In this document: positions 24,998 through 32,559 of the stretch, piece after piece | Layout: every line of letters starts with the position of its first letter | Position numbering within the stretch: the first letter of the stretch is position 1 | Source of the DNA: an uncultured delta proteobacterium | GTDB lineage: Bacteria > Myxococcota_A > Polyangia > Polyangiales > JADJMO01 | DNA: 37,448 nucleotides | Assembly (NCBI GenBank): GCA_903923175.1 | Contig: CAIXWQ010001109.1 | Span: forward strand, 1-37,448 | Direction of reading: 5' to 3' | Notes under the pieces: generated by a model | Database searches by the model: none | The model's input: only the letters and a program-made list of their open reading frames with translations | Told to the model about the DNA's origin: nothing | Made by a program: the position numbers and the translations under genes

Positions 24998-25924
24998 TCA
25001 GGACGGCGAGCCGTCATGGGGCGTGTCGGGCTCGACGAAGAGCCAGACGACGTCCGGGTGGGCCGCGCGCAGCTCCGCCTCGTAGGCGTTGATGGCGTCG
25101 CAGAGCCCGTCGACGTCGAGATCGCGCGAGAACGAGAGCTTGATCGCGACCAGCACCTCGTGCGGCCCCTGCTGCACGGTGATGAGGTCGAGCACACTGT
25201 CGACCTTCGGCTGCCGCAGCGCGATGGCGCGCGCGTCGAGGGCGATCGCGGGATCGGCCGACTCGCCGACGAGCAGCGAGACGACCTCGATGGCGAGGAA
25301 GGCCGCGACGCCGATCAGCACCAGGCCGATCACCACGCTGCCGCCGCCGTCCCAGCGGCCGTCGCCGGTCCACCAGGCCATCACCAGCGCGATCATCGCG
25401 AACAGGAGGCCGAGCACCGCGGCGGCGTTCTCGCCGAAGACGACGACGAGATCCGAGTCCTTGGTGTCGTGCAGGATCCGCAGGAACGGCTTGCCGGGCG
25501 CCCCCTTCTTCAGATCACGCATGTTCGACAGCGCCGCCGAGCCCTCCAGGAGGAGCGAGACGCCGAGGATCACGAGGCCGAGCCCCACGCGCTCGACCGG
25601 CTCGGGCGCGCGGATCTTGTGCAGCCCCTCGTAGACCGAGAAGACGCCGCCGCCGGCGAAGATCATGAGCGCGACCACGAACGACCAGAAGTAGAGGCTG
25701 CGCCCGTAGCCGAGCGGGTGCGACGCGTCGGCGGGCTTGCGCGCGGCGCGCACGCCGACTAGCAGCAGCAGCTGGTTGCCGCAGTCGGCGAAGGAGTGGA
25801 TGGCCTCGGCGAGCATCGAGCCCGACCTGGTGAGCACCGCCGCGCCGGTCTTGATGACGGCGATGACGAGGTTGACCCCGAGCGACTGGATGATGTGCTT
25901 CGTCGAGTGCTCCTCGGCCGGCAT
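24998..25924 (-). CDS. Cation diffusion facilitator (CDF) family transporter
   Basis: 308 aa. About six membrane helices followed by a cytoplasmic ferredoxin-like domain (VDSVLDLITVQQGPHEVLVA). TM2 has the metal motif HSFAD in MLAEAIHSFADCGNQ, and PLGYGRSLYFWSFVVALMIF is typical of TM3. TM5 reads VVFGENAAAVLGLLFAMIAL, so the canonical second HxxxD is replaced by a Glu/Asn pattern as in the SLC30A9-like branch. Family members exchange Zn2+ or other divalent ions for protons across the inner membrane. The ion cannot be assigned. It is convergent with the PGPGW gene, with a 14-bp gap. Confidence 0.92.
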   Translation of the reverse strand: MPAEEHSTKHIIQSLGVNLVIAVIKTGAAVLTRSGSMLAEAIHSFADCGNQLLLLVGVRAARKPADASHPLGYGRSLYFWSFVVALMIFAGGGVFSVYEGLHKIRAPEPVERVGLGLVILGVSLLLEGSAALSNMRDLKKGAPGKPFLRILHDTKDSDLVVVFGENAAAVLGLLFAMIALVMAWWTGDGRWDGGGSVVIGLVLIGVAAFLAIEVVSLLVGESADPAIALDARAIALRQPKVDSVLDLITVQQGPHEVLVAIKLSFSRDLDVDGLCDAINAYEAELRAAHPDVVWLFVEPDTPHDGSPS

Positions 25925-25990
25925 CGATGGAATCTTGATCGGCGCGAGGGCGAGAGGGCAAGCGATTCGGGCGCGCGCGCGCGCCTCAGG

Positions 25991-26806
25991 TCACTTGCGC
26001 GGGATCTTCGACACCGGGCCGGCCCTCGCGAGGAGATCGTCGAGGGCCGCGTAGTCGAGCTTCGCCACGTACTCGCCCTCCGCGAACGAGCCGAGCGCGT
26101 AGGGGGCGAAGTAGAACGCGATCGACGCGTCTTCGAGCACGAACGTGCCGAGCATCGGCTCGACCGCGTCCGCGCCGAGCGGGTCCCAGCCGTCGGCCTT
26201 CTTGCGCACGTTTACCTGCTTGGCGATGCGCTCGCTCAGCGGCTTCTTCCAGAGCTTGGTGTCGTCGAAGAGGTCCTCGAGGTTCAGCTCGCGCACCTTG
26301 CGCCCCTCGATCGCGAACGTGCGGCCGCCGGTGCCGTACATGCCGTGCGCGCCGCCGACGTACTCCGAGCCGGCGCAGGCGAAGCTGACGATCGTCGGCG
26401 ACACGTGCGCGGCGGTGCACCGGTCGACGAGCTCCCAGCTCTCGAGGTTGAAGGTCGCGGGGTCCGCCTTCGCTTCCTTCCACTGCTTCTCGAAGTCGGT
26501 GCGGCTCGCCCGCGCCTGGTTCTCGAAGGCGGCCGAGAGATCCTTCGCGACCGTCGCGCACGCCGACTCGAACTCGGGGAACTCGAGCTCGATCTTCGGC
26601 ACTTTGACGGTGACGCGCTTCGCCTTCCACGTGGGCGGCTCCGCGCCGCCGAGACACGGGTCTTGGTCTCCGACCTTCTTCGGCTTCTTCGGCTTCGCTT
26701 CGTCGTTGGAGGCCTCGTCGGGCTTGGCCTCGTCCCGGCCCTTGCGGGGGCAGCCACCGAGGGTGACGACGAGCATGGACGCGACGAGCGTGTGCGAGCG
26801 GGGCAT
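25991..26806 (-). CDS. Lipoprotein with DUF4163/DUF3298 (PdaC/RsiV-like) domains
   Basis: 271 aa from ATG 26806, chosen because the signal peptide starts there (MPRSHTLVASMLVVTLGGC, lipobox). A Lys/Asp/Glu linker follows (RKGRDEAKPDEASNDEAKPK). VSFACAGSEYVGGAHGMYGT resembles the DUF4163 core. LNLEDLFDDTKLWKKPLSER plus FYFAPYALGSFAEGEYVAKL matches the RsiV-type DUF3298 pattern (LxDLF, then F.PY..G....G). Such domains occur in anti-sigma RsiV and in lipoproteins of unknown role. Periplasmic; function unknown. Divergent from spoVR across 98 bp. Confidence 0.82.
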   Translation of the reverse strand: MPRSHTLVASMLVVTLGGCPRKGRDEAKPDEASNDEAKPKKPKKVGDQDPCLGGAEPPTWKAKRVTVKVPKIELEFPEFESACATVAKDLSAAFENQARASRTDFEKQWKEAKADPATFNLESWELVDRCTAAHVSPTIVSFACAGSEYVGGAHGMYGTGGRTFAIEGRKVRELNLEDLFDDTKLWKKPLSERIAKQVNVRKKADGWDPLGADAVEPMLGTFVLEDASIAFYFAPYALGSFAEGEYVAKLDYAALDDLLARAGPVSKIPRK

Positions 26807-26904
26807 CGCGGTGATCGTAGAACGTCGACGCGACGGCGGCGCTTCCCATCGGCGCGCGACCAGACGGCGCGCGGCGGCGGATGGCGCTAGCATCGAGAGA
26901 GCCC

Positions 26905-28467
26905 ATGCCCGAGTTCGCCCTCAAGACGGCCCTCCCCGCCTACCTCCGCAAGGAGCAGGACCGCATCGAAGCGGTCGCCCGCAAGGCGGGGCTCGACTTC
27001 TTCCCGATCGTCTACGAGATGCTCTCGTACGACCAGATGAACGAGATCGCCGCGTTCACCGGGTTCCCCGCGCGCTACCCGCACTGGCGCTTCGGCATGG
27101 AGTACGAGCAGCTCTCGAAGAGCTACGAGTACGGCGCGTCGAAGATCTACGAGATGGTCATCAATAACAACCCCTCGTTCGCCTACCTGCTCGAGGGCAA
27201 CTCGTTGGTCGATCAGAAGATGGTCATGTGCCACGTGAGCGGGCACGTCGACTTCTTCAAGAACAACTTCGCCTTCCGCGCCACCGACCTCGACGCGCGC
27301 GGCCAGGTCGTGCAGCCGACGCGGCAGAGCGAGATCTACGATCCGAACCGCAAGTGGATCGACAAGATGGCGAACCACGGCTCGCGCATCTCGCGGCAGA
27401 TCGCCAAGTACGGCATCGAGAAGGTGGAGCCGTTCATCGACGCCTGCCTGTCGCTCGAGAACCTGGTGGATCCCTACGATCCCTTCAAGGCCCGCGCGCC
27501 GGCGCGCACCGAGGAGGACGACGAGGCCGCCGCCAACGAGGAGGTCCCGCGGCTGCGCGCGAAGTCCTACATGGACTCGTTCATCAACCCCGACGAGTAC
27601 ATCGAGGCGCAGCGCAAGAAGATGCAGGACGCGCGCGACAAACCGAAGAAGCACCCCGAGCGCCCCGAGCGCGACGTGCTCCGCTTCCTGCTCGAGAACG
27701 CGCCGCTCGAGCGCTGGGAGCGCGACGTCCTCGAGATCATCCGCGAGGAGGCCTACTACTTCATCCCGCAGATGCAGACGAAGATCATGAACGAGGGGTG
27801 GGCCAGCTACTGGCACTCCAAGCTCATGACCGGCGCCATCGGCCAGGCCGACGAGATCCTCGACTACGCCGATCGCAACGCCGGCGTCATGGCGACCTCA
27901 CCCGGCAAGCTCAACCCGTACAAGCTCGGGGTCGAGCTCTATCGCGACGTCGAGGAGCGGTGGAACCGCGGGATGTTCGGCAAGGACTGGGAGGAGTGCG
28001 ACGACCTCCAGGCGAAGAACCACTGGGACCTCCGCCTCGGCCTCGGGTTCCAGAAGATCCTGCAGGTGCGCGCGCTCTACAACGACGTGACCTTCCTCGA
28101 CGAGTTCCTCACGCCCGAGTTCGCGCGCCGGCACAAGCTGTTCTCGTTCGGCTACAACCAGCGCAACGAGCGCTACGAGATCGAGTCGCGCGAGTTCAAG
28201 CAGGTCAAGGAGAAGCTCCTCTTCCAGCTCACGAACTTCGGCAACCCGTTCATCTACGTCGACGACGCGAACTTCGACAACCGCGGCGAGCTGCTGCTCC
28301 GCCACGACCACCAGGGGGTCGATCTCAAGATCGACTACGCCCGCGAGGTCATGGCCGCGCTGGTGCGCGTGTGGAAGCGCCCGGTGGCCGTGCTGACCAA
28401 GACCGAGGACAAGCAGGTGATGCTCCGCTTCGACGGCAAGGAGCACACGAGCAAGCCGGTGCGCTGA
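26905..28467 (+). CDS. spoVR: SpoVR family protein
   Basis: 520 aa from ATG 26905 (GAGAGA upstream); the track start at 26881 adds eight residues. It opens [20 protein letters not shown] then [20 protein letters not shown]. Family core: [66 protein letters not shown] and [17 protein letters not shown]. SpoVR is needed for spore cortex formation in Bacillus, and homologues (YcgB) accompany YeaH and PrkA in many proteobacteria. In myxobacteria a link to stress or sporulation is reasonable but inferred. The DUF444 partner gene is 8.8 kb upstream on the same strand. Full length, with no damage seen. Confidence 0.97.
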   Translation: MPEFALKTALPAYLRKEQDRIEAVARKAGLDFFPIVYEMLSYDQMNEIAAFTGFPARYPHWRFGMEYEQLSKSYEYGASKIYEMVINNNPSFAYLLEGNSLVDQKMVMCHVSGHVDFFKNNFAFRATDLDARGQVVQPTRQSEIYDPNRKWIDKMANHGSRISRQIAKYGIEKVEPFIDACLSLENLVDPYDPFKARAPARTEEDDEAAANEEVPRLRAKSYMDSFINPDEYIEAQRKKMQDARDKPKKHPERPERDVLRFLLENAPLERWERDVLEIIREEAYYFIPQMQTKIMNEGWASYWHSKLMTGAIGQADEILDYADRNAGVMATSPGKLNPYKLGVELYRDVEERWNRGMFGKDWEECDDLQAKNHWDLRLGLGFQKILQVRALYNDVTFLDEFLTPEFARRHKLFSFGYNQRNERYEIESREFKQVKEKLLFQLTNFGNPFIYVDDANFDNRGELLLRHDHQGVDLKIDYAREVMAALVRVWKRPVAVLTKTEDKQVMLRFDGKEHTSKPVR

Positions 28468-28470
28468 GCG

Positions 28471-28498
28471 TCACCCCCAGCGCGGAGCCCGGGGGTGA
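28471..28498 (+). terminator. Hairpin after spoVR
   Basis: TCACCCCC pairs with GGGGGTGA (8 bp, 12-nt loop), starting 4 bases after the spoVR stop. There is no T-run, so it may act as a 3' stabiliser or a weak or Rho-assisted end. Confidence 0.55.
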
Positions 28499-28512
28499 GG
28501 TGTTCCAAGCCG

Positions 28513-28755
28513 GACGGCGAGGGCCAAACCTTTTGGCCGCGTCGGCCGTCTAAGTAGATGAAAGTCGCAGGCACCACCGAGAAGGCCGCGGGTCGCGGCG
28601 CCCTCACGGGTGTGTGGTGGCAGGGTTCGGTTCGACTCCGAGGCCTGCGATCCGGGAACCTGGTCACACAGACCGGTTCGCCTTCGAGAGCAGAGACGAC
28701 GCGTGTGCCCGAGCTTCCCCCGGCGACAGTCCGGAGGAGGCTCGGCGGTATTTTT
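28513..28755 (+). ncRNA. Candidate structured RNA with tRNA-like T-arm and acceptor stem
   Basis: Seen directly: hairpin H1 with outer GACGGC/GCCGTC (28513-28518/28545-28550) and inner GGCCAAA/TTTGGCC. An acceptor-like stem CGCAGGC/GCCTGCG follows (28566-28572/28643-28649; 9 bp with T28565-A28650 and a G-T pair). Directly stacked on it is a T-arm of 5 bp (28626-28630/28638-28642) with loop TTCGACT, including the conserved G53-C61 pair. Between them lie CCACC/GGTGG (28574-28578/28616-28620), a GCCGCG-GGT-CGCGGC hairpin and CCC-TCAC-GGG. There is no usable anticodon loop, no D-arm at the normal place and no CCA. An intrinsic terminator closes the unit. It could be a tmRNA-reminiscent tRNA-like RNA, a decayed class II tRNA, or an unknown sRNA. 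Strand and boundaries are inferred. Confidence 0.5.
28709..28755 (+). terminator. Strong intrinsic terminator
   Basis: CCGAGC and TTCCCCCGG pair with CCGGAGGAG and GCTCGG to make a 15-bp stem with one C-A mismatch and a 7-nt loop (CGACAGT). CGGTATTTTT follows. This is the clearest T-run terminator in the window. It lies 240 bases after the spoVR stop, so it more likely ends a separate transcript in the gap. Confidence 0.75.
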
Positions 28756-28773
28756 GCGAGGCGCTGCGACGCG

Positions 28774-28837
28774 ACGCTGCGCGACGCCGCGCGACGCAGC
28801 GTTGGCCGACGCGGCTACCGATGACGCGGCTACGGAT
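28774..28837. repeat. Inverted repeat plus 15-bp tandem repeat at the ubiB 3' end
   Basis: ACGCTGCG (28774-28781) and CGCAGCGT (28795-28802) form a perfect 8-bp inverted repeat. GACGCGGCTACCGAT is then repeated in tandem at 28808-28822 and 28823-28837 (14/15). The UbiB-gene stop codon (28830-28832) falls inside copy 2, and copy 1 carries the same triplet in frame. Confidence 0.85.
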
Positions 28838-30545
28838 GACGCCGACGCCCGCCCGTCCACCACGCGACGATCGCGTCGCGGCCGACGTGCGCGCACCACA
28901 GCAGGAAGCCGAGCACGAAGGCGAGCACCGCGACGACGCCGCGCCATTGCCAGTTCGAGGTGAGCGCGAGGCCGGCCGCGACGTTGAGCGAGGCGATGAT
29001 GATGGCGCTGAACAGCCGGCGCCCGTGGCGATCGAACGAGGGCTCGAGCTTCGCCTCGACCGTCTGCACCTGCAGGCGCCCCATGCGTAGATCGTCGAGC
29101 ACCTCGCGCAGGTGGAACGGCAGGTCGCGCGCCATGCCGGCGTAGCGCGTCGCGCCGCGCAGCAGCTCGTTGGCGAGGTCCTCCGGGTTGAGCCGCTTCT
29201 GCAGGTGCTTGAGGAAGAGCGGCTCGGCGGCCGCGAGGATGTCGAGGTCGGGGTCGAGCTGCTTGCCGATGCCGTCGATGGTGAGCAGCGCCTTGCCGGC
29301 CATCAGGAAGTCGGGCGACACCTCGATGCCGAACTTGGTCGCGCCCTCGATGATGTCGCTGAGCAGCGCGCCGGGATCGATCTCCTTGAGCGTGCGGCCG
29401 AGGTGCTTCTCGGCGCGCATCGACGCCTCGGTGCGATAGGCGTCGAGGTCGACCTTGCGCGTGGGCTGGCCCATCGCGTACAGCGCGTCGGCGACGGCGA
29501 CCGAGTCCCTGCGCGCGGCGGCGGCGAGGAGGATCACCGCCTTGTCACGCAGGTCGGGCGAGAGCCGACCGACCATGCCGAGGTCGATCAGGCCGAGCAC
29601 GGGGTGCTCCGGCGTGCCGAGGATGATGATGTTGCCGGGGTGCGGATCGGCGTGGAAGAAGCCGTCCTCGAAGGCCATCTTGGCGATCACGCCGACCGAG
29701 TCGTGCGCGATGCGCTTGCCGTCGAACCCCGCGGCGACCGCCTCGACCAGCTTCTTGCCGTCGAAGAACTCGAGCGTGAGCACGCGCTTGCTGGAGACGC
29801 CGCGGTACGCCTTGGGGAAGCGCACGTGCGGGTGCCCCTCGAAGTTGCGGCGGAAGCGATCGCCGTTCTGCGCCTCGATGCCGAAGTCGAGCTCGGCGGT
29901 GATGGTGCGCTCGAACTGCTGCACCATGCCGATCGGGTTGACGGTGCGCAGCTCCTCGACCGAGCGATCGGCGACCTGCGCGAGCAGGTTGAGCAGCTCG
30001 AGATCGCGCTCGACCAGCTCCTTCACGCCGGGGCGCTGCACCTTGACCACGACCTCGCGCTCTCGCTTGGCGCCGGGCGAGCCGTCTTCGTTCGCGGGGG
30101 GCTCGTCGAATTCGGCGGCGAGCCGGGCGCGGTGCACCTGACCGATCGACGCGGTGGCGAGCGGCGCGTCGTCGAACCGCACGAAGACCTCGGACACCGG
30201 CCGCCCGAGCGAGAGCTCGATCTCGTGGCGCACCGCCTCGGCCGAGATCGGCTCGACGTCGTCCTGGAGCTTCGCGAGCTCGTCCACGAGCGCGGGCGGC
30301 AGCACGTCCTTTCGCGTGGAGGCGATCTGGCCGAGCTTGATGAAGCACGGCCCGAGATCCATGAGCGCGAGGCGCACGCGGATGGGCCAGTTGCTCTTGG
30401 CGTCGTCGCCGGGCGCAGCGCCGCGCGGCGCGAAGCTCGAGAGCCCCATGCGGTGCAAGAGCTCGCCGAAGCCGTGCTTCGAGAGCACAGAGGCGATTTC
30501 GCGCAGGCGTCCGAGGTCGCGGGCGGCGGTGAGGATCGAGGCCAT
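28830..30545 (-). CDS. ubiB: ABC1/UbiB (AarF) family atypical kinase
   Basis: 571 aa. The KxGQ signature is CFIKLGQIASTRKDVLP. The Ala-rich loop region reads ATASIGQVHRARL, the ATP-binding Lys is in REVVVKVQRPGVKELVERDL, the catalytic loop is FFHADPHPGNIIILG and the DFG-like metal site is LGLIDLGMVGRLSPDL. Two C-terminal membrane helices (AIIIASLNVAAGLALTSN; VVAVLAFVLGFLLWCAHVG) anchor it. UbiB/COQ8 proteins support isoprenoid-quinone biosynthesis by ATPase activity; with no quinone genes nearby, the pathway link is from family knowledge only. The stop sits inside a short tandem repeat. Downstream of the YchJ-like gene on the same strand, with a 62-bp gap. Confidence 0.95.
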   Translation of the reverse strand: MASILTAARDLGRLREIASVLSKHGFGELLHRMGLSSFAPRGAAPGDDAKSNWPIRVRLALMDLGPCFIKLGQIASTRKDVLPPALVDELAKLQDDVEPISAEAVRHEIELSLGRPVSEVFVRFDDAPLATASIGQVHRARLAAEFDEPPANEDGSPGAKREREVVVKVQRPGVKELVERDLELLNLLAQVADRSVEELRTVNPIGMVQQFERTITAELDFGIEAQNGDRFRRNFEGHPHVRFPKAYRGVSSKRVLTLEFFDGKKLVEAVAAGFDGKRIAHDSVGVIAKMAFEDGFFHADPHPGNIIILGTPEHPVLGLIDLGMVGRLSPDLRDKAVILLAAAARRDSVAVADALYAMGQPTRKVDLDAYRTEASMRAEKHLGRTLKEIDPGALLSDIIEGATKFGIEVSPDFLMAGKALLTIDGIGKQLDPDLDILAAAEPLFLKHLQKRLNPEDLANELLRGATRYAGMARDLPFHLREVLDDLRMGRLQVQTVEAKLEPSFDRHGRRLFSAIIIASLNVAAGLALTSNWQWRGVVAVLAFVLGFLLWCAHVGRDAIVAWWTGGRRRHP

Positions 30546-30607
30546 CGAGCCGGCGAGCGTACGCCGAAATGACGCGCGTCACGCGGCCGGGGAGATCGCG
30601 GCGGCGA

Positions 30608-31102
30608 TCAGGTGGCGCGGAGCAGCGCCTCGGACGAGTCGAGCGTCAGCGCGGCGACGTCGCCCGGCACCTTCGCGAGATCGATCGACTTGCCGCCGAC
30701 GTAGCGCATGCCGCCGCCGTCGCGCAGGAACTCCGCGCGCTCCACGAACGAGACGTCGCGCCCGCGCTGGAAGATGCGCGCGACGTACAGCACGCGGGCG
30801 ACGCCGTCGGGGTCGGCCGCCTCGCCGCGCGCGTCGAGGAGCGTGAGCCCCATGTAGCGGTACGCGTTGCTGGCGACGCGCAGCGCGACGAGCACCTGGT
30901 CGCGCCCACGGTCGCGGTCGGCGTTCTGGGGGTGGAGCGTGCTCCAGAGGAACTCGATCTCGCCGAGCGCGAACGCCGCGTAGCGCGCGCGCACGAGCGT
31001 CGGCGCGTCCTGCGGGTCGGACTCGCCTTTGTGGAATGGGTGGCAGCAGCTGCCGTAGGTCTTGCCGGAGGTGCAGGGGCAGGGCTTGGAGCGAGGGAGC
31101 AT
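30608..31102 (-). CDS. YchJ-like SEC-C motif protein (UPF0225)
   Basis: 164 aa. The N-terminal SEC-C zinc motif is KPCPCTSGKTYGSCC (Cys 8, 10, 19, 20). RARYAAFALGEIEFLWSTLH and ARIFQRGRDVSFVERAEFLR follow, in the NTF2-like domain typical of E. coli YchJ (152 aa). SEC-C motifs bind Zn and can contact ribosome-associated SecB-type partners; the function of YchJ itself is not established. The start is at the conserved N-terminal motif. It is divergent from ugd across 92 bp and probably transcribed with the downstream ubiB-family gene. Confidence 0.9.
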   Translation of the reverse strand: MLPRSKPCPCTSGKTYGSCCHPFHKGESDPQDAPTLVRARYAAFALGEIEFLWSTLHPQNADRDRGRDQVLVALRVASNAYRYMGLTLLDARGEAADPDGVARVLYVARIFQRGRDVSFVERAEFLRDGGGMRYVGGKSIDLAKVPGDVAALTLDSSEALLRAT

Positions 31103-31194
31103 GGCGCGGGCCGTAGAATGGAGTGGAGCGCAGCGCCGCGCGAGGCCAAAGCGGCGTCTCCCCGCGCGGGTCGGCGTGGTAGCCTCGAGGGCGC

Positions 31195-32559
31195 ATGCGC
31201 GTCCGCATCGTAGGCGCCGGGTACGTCGGCTTGTGCACCGCGGCGAGCCTGGCGTACCTCGGGCACGAGGTCACCTGCGTCGACGTCGACCCCGAGAAGA
31301 TCGCCGGCCTCGTCCGGGGCGAGCTGCCGATCTACGAGCCGCACCTCGCGGAGCTGCTCGCGGTGGCGCCGATCCCGGTGCGGTTCGCCGTCCCCGACGA
31401 CGCGAACGCGGCGAGCGCGGGCCCGCCCGAGCTCGTGTTCATCGCGGTCGGCACGCCCCCCGGCGCCGACGGTAGCCCCGATCTGAAGCAGGTCGCGGCG
31501 GCGGTCCGCACGATCACGCAGTCGCTCGGCGACGGGCTCACGGTGGTCGTGAACAAGTCGACGGTGCCCGTCGGCAGCGGCAACTGGGTCGGCTCGCTGA
31601 TCGACGACGCGCAGCCGCCCGGCGCGCGCACGGCAACGGTGGTGGTCGCCTCCAATCCCGAGTTCCTCCGCGAGGGCTCGGCGCTGATGGACTCGCTCTA
31701 CCCCGATCGCATCGTCGTCGGCTCCGACGACGCGCGCGCGATCGAGGCGCTCGTGCGGCTCTACCAGCCGCTGATCGAGCAGGATTTCGCGCCGCCGCCG
31801 TTCCTGCCGCGCCCGGCGCGCACCGGGCGCGTGCCGCTGGTGACGACCGATCTCGCCTCGGCAGAGCTCATCAAGTACGCCTCCAACGCGTTCCTCGCGC
31901 TGAAGATCAGCTTCATCAACCAGATCGCCGAGCTGAGCGAGCGCGTCGGCGCCGACATCGAATCGGTGAGCCGCGCGCTCGGGCTCGACGCGCGCATCGG
32001 CAGCGCCTTCCTGCAGGCCGGGCTCGGCTGGGGTGGCTCGTGCTTCGGCAAGGACACCGCGGCGCTGGTCGCGACCGCGCACGAGTACGGCCTCTCGATG
32101 TCGATCGTCGAGGCCGCGCGCGAGGTGAACTACCACCAGCGCGCGCGCATCGTCGAGCGGCTGCTCGCCGAGCTCAAGATCATGAAAGGGCGCACGATCG
32201 GGCTGCTCGGGCTCGCGTTCAAGCCGCAGACCGACGACCTGCGCGACGCCCCCTCGGTCGACATCGCGCGGCGGCTGCTCGCGCGCGGCGCGAAGGTGCG
32301 CGTGCACGATCCGGTGGCGCTGCCGCGCGCGCGGCGAGAGCTCGCCGACGTCGCCTTCGAGCTGTGCGACACCGTCGACTCGGTGTTCCGCGGGGCCGAC
32401 GCGGTGGTGCTCGTGACCGAGTGGCCCGAGTACGCGCAGCTCGACTGGGCGCGCTGCGCCAAGGCGATGCGCACCCCGCTGCTCCTCGACGGCCGCAACG
32501 CGCTCCCGCGCGACGCGCTCACCGCCGCGGGCCTGCGCTACTTCGCGGTGGGGCGCTGA
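31195..32559 (+). CDS. ugd: UDP-glucose 6-dehydrogenase
   Basis: 454 aa. It oxidises UDP-glucose to UDP-glucuronate with two NAD+. The Rossmann start is MRVRIVGAGYVGLCTAASLA. Further motifs are VFIAVGTPPGADGSPDL, VNKSTVPVGSG, NPEFLREGSALMDSLYPDRI, ELIKYASNAFLALKISFINQ (catalytic Lys region) and GWGGSCFGKDTAAL with the catalytic Cys near 283. The C-terminal UDP-binding domain has GLAFKPQTDDLRDAPS. The stop overlaps the next ATG (TGATG), and that gene uses its product, so the pair forms a two-step UDP-xylose route. Length is normal. Confidence 0.97.
   Translation: MRVRIVGAGYVGLCTAASLAYLGHEVTCVDVDPEKIAGLVRGELPIYEPHLAELLAVAPIPVRFAVPDDANAASAGPPELVFIAVGTPPGADGSPDLKQVAAAVRTITQSLGDGLTVVVNKSTVPVGSGNWVGSLIDDAQPPGARTATVVVASNPEFLREGSALMDSLYPDRIVVGSDDARAIEALVRLYQPLIEQDFAPPPFLPRPARTGRVPLVTTDLASAELIKYASNAFLALKISFINQIAELSERVGADIESVSRALGLDARIGSAFLQAGLGWGGSCFGKDTAALVATAHEYGLSMSIVEAAREVNYHQRARIVERLLAELKIMKGRTIGLLGLAFKPQTDDLRDAPSVDIARRLLARGAKVRVHDPVALPRARRELADVAFELCDTVDSVFRGADAVVLVTEWPEYAQLDWARCAKAMRTPLLLDGRNALPRDALTAAGLRYFAVGR

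Noticed and set aside
28566-28650. Canonical tRNA gene (class II or selenocysteine type)
   Set aside because: Acceptor and T-arm fit, but position 8 is A, no D-arm follows the acceptor, no 7-nt anticodon loop with T33 exists (CCCTCACGGG has only a 3-bp stem), and no CCA follows.
28471-28755. tmRNA, 6S, SRP RNA or RNase P RNA
   Set aside because: No tag reading frame or 5' GGxTTCGAC motif for tmRNA, no long bubble helix for 6S, no GGAA/AGxAG core for SRP, and no GAGGAAAGTCC element for RNase P.
28558-28824. 88-aa ORF MKVAGTTEKAAG...
   Set aside because: It runs through the tRNA-like stem and the strong terminator, has no family resemblance, and all frames in this high-GC gap are open; better explained as RNA shadow.
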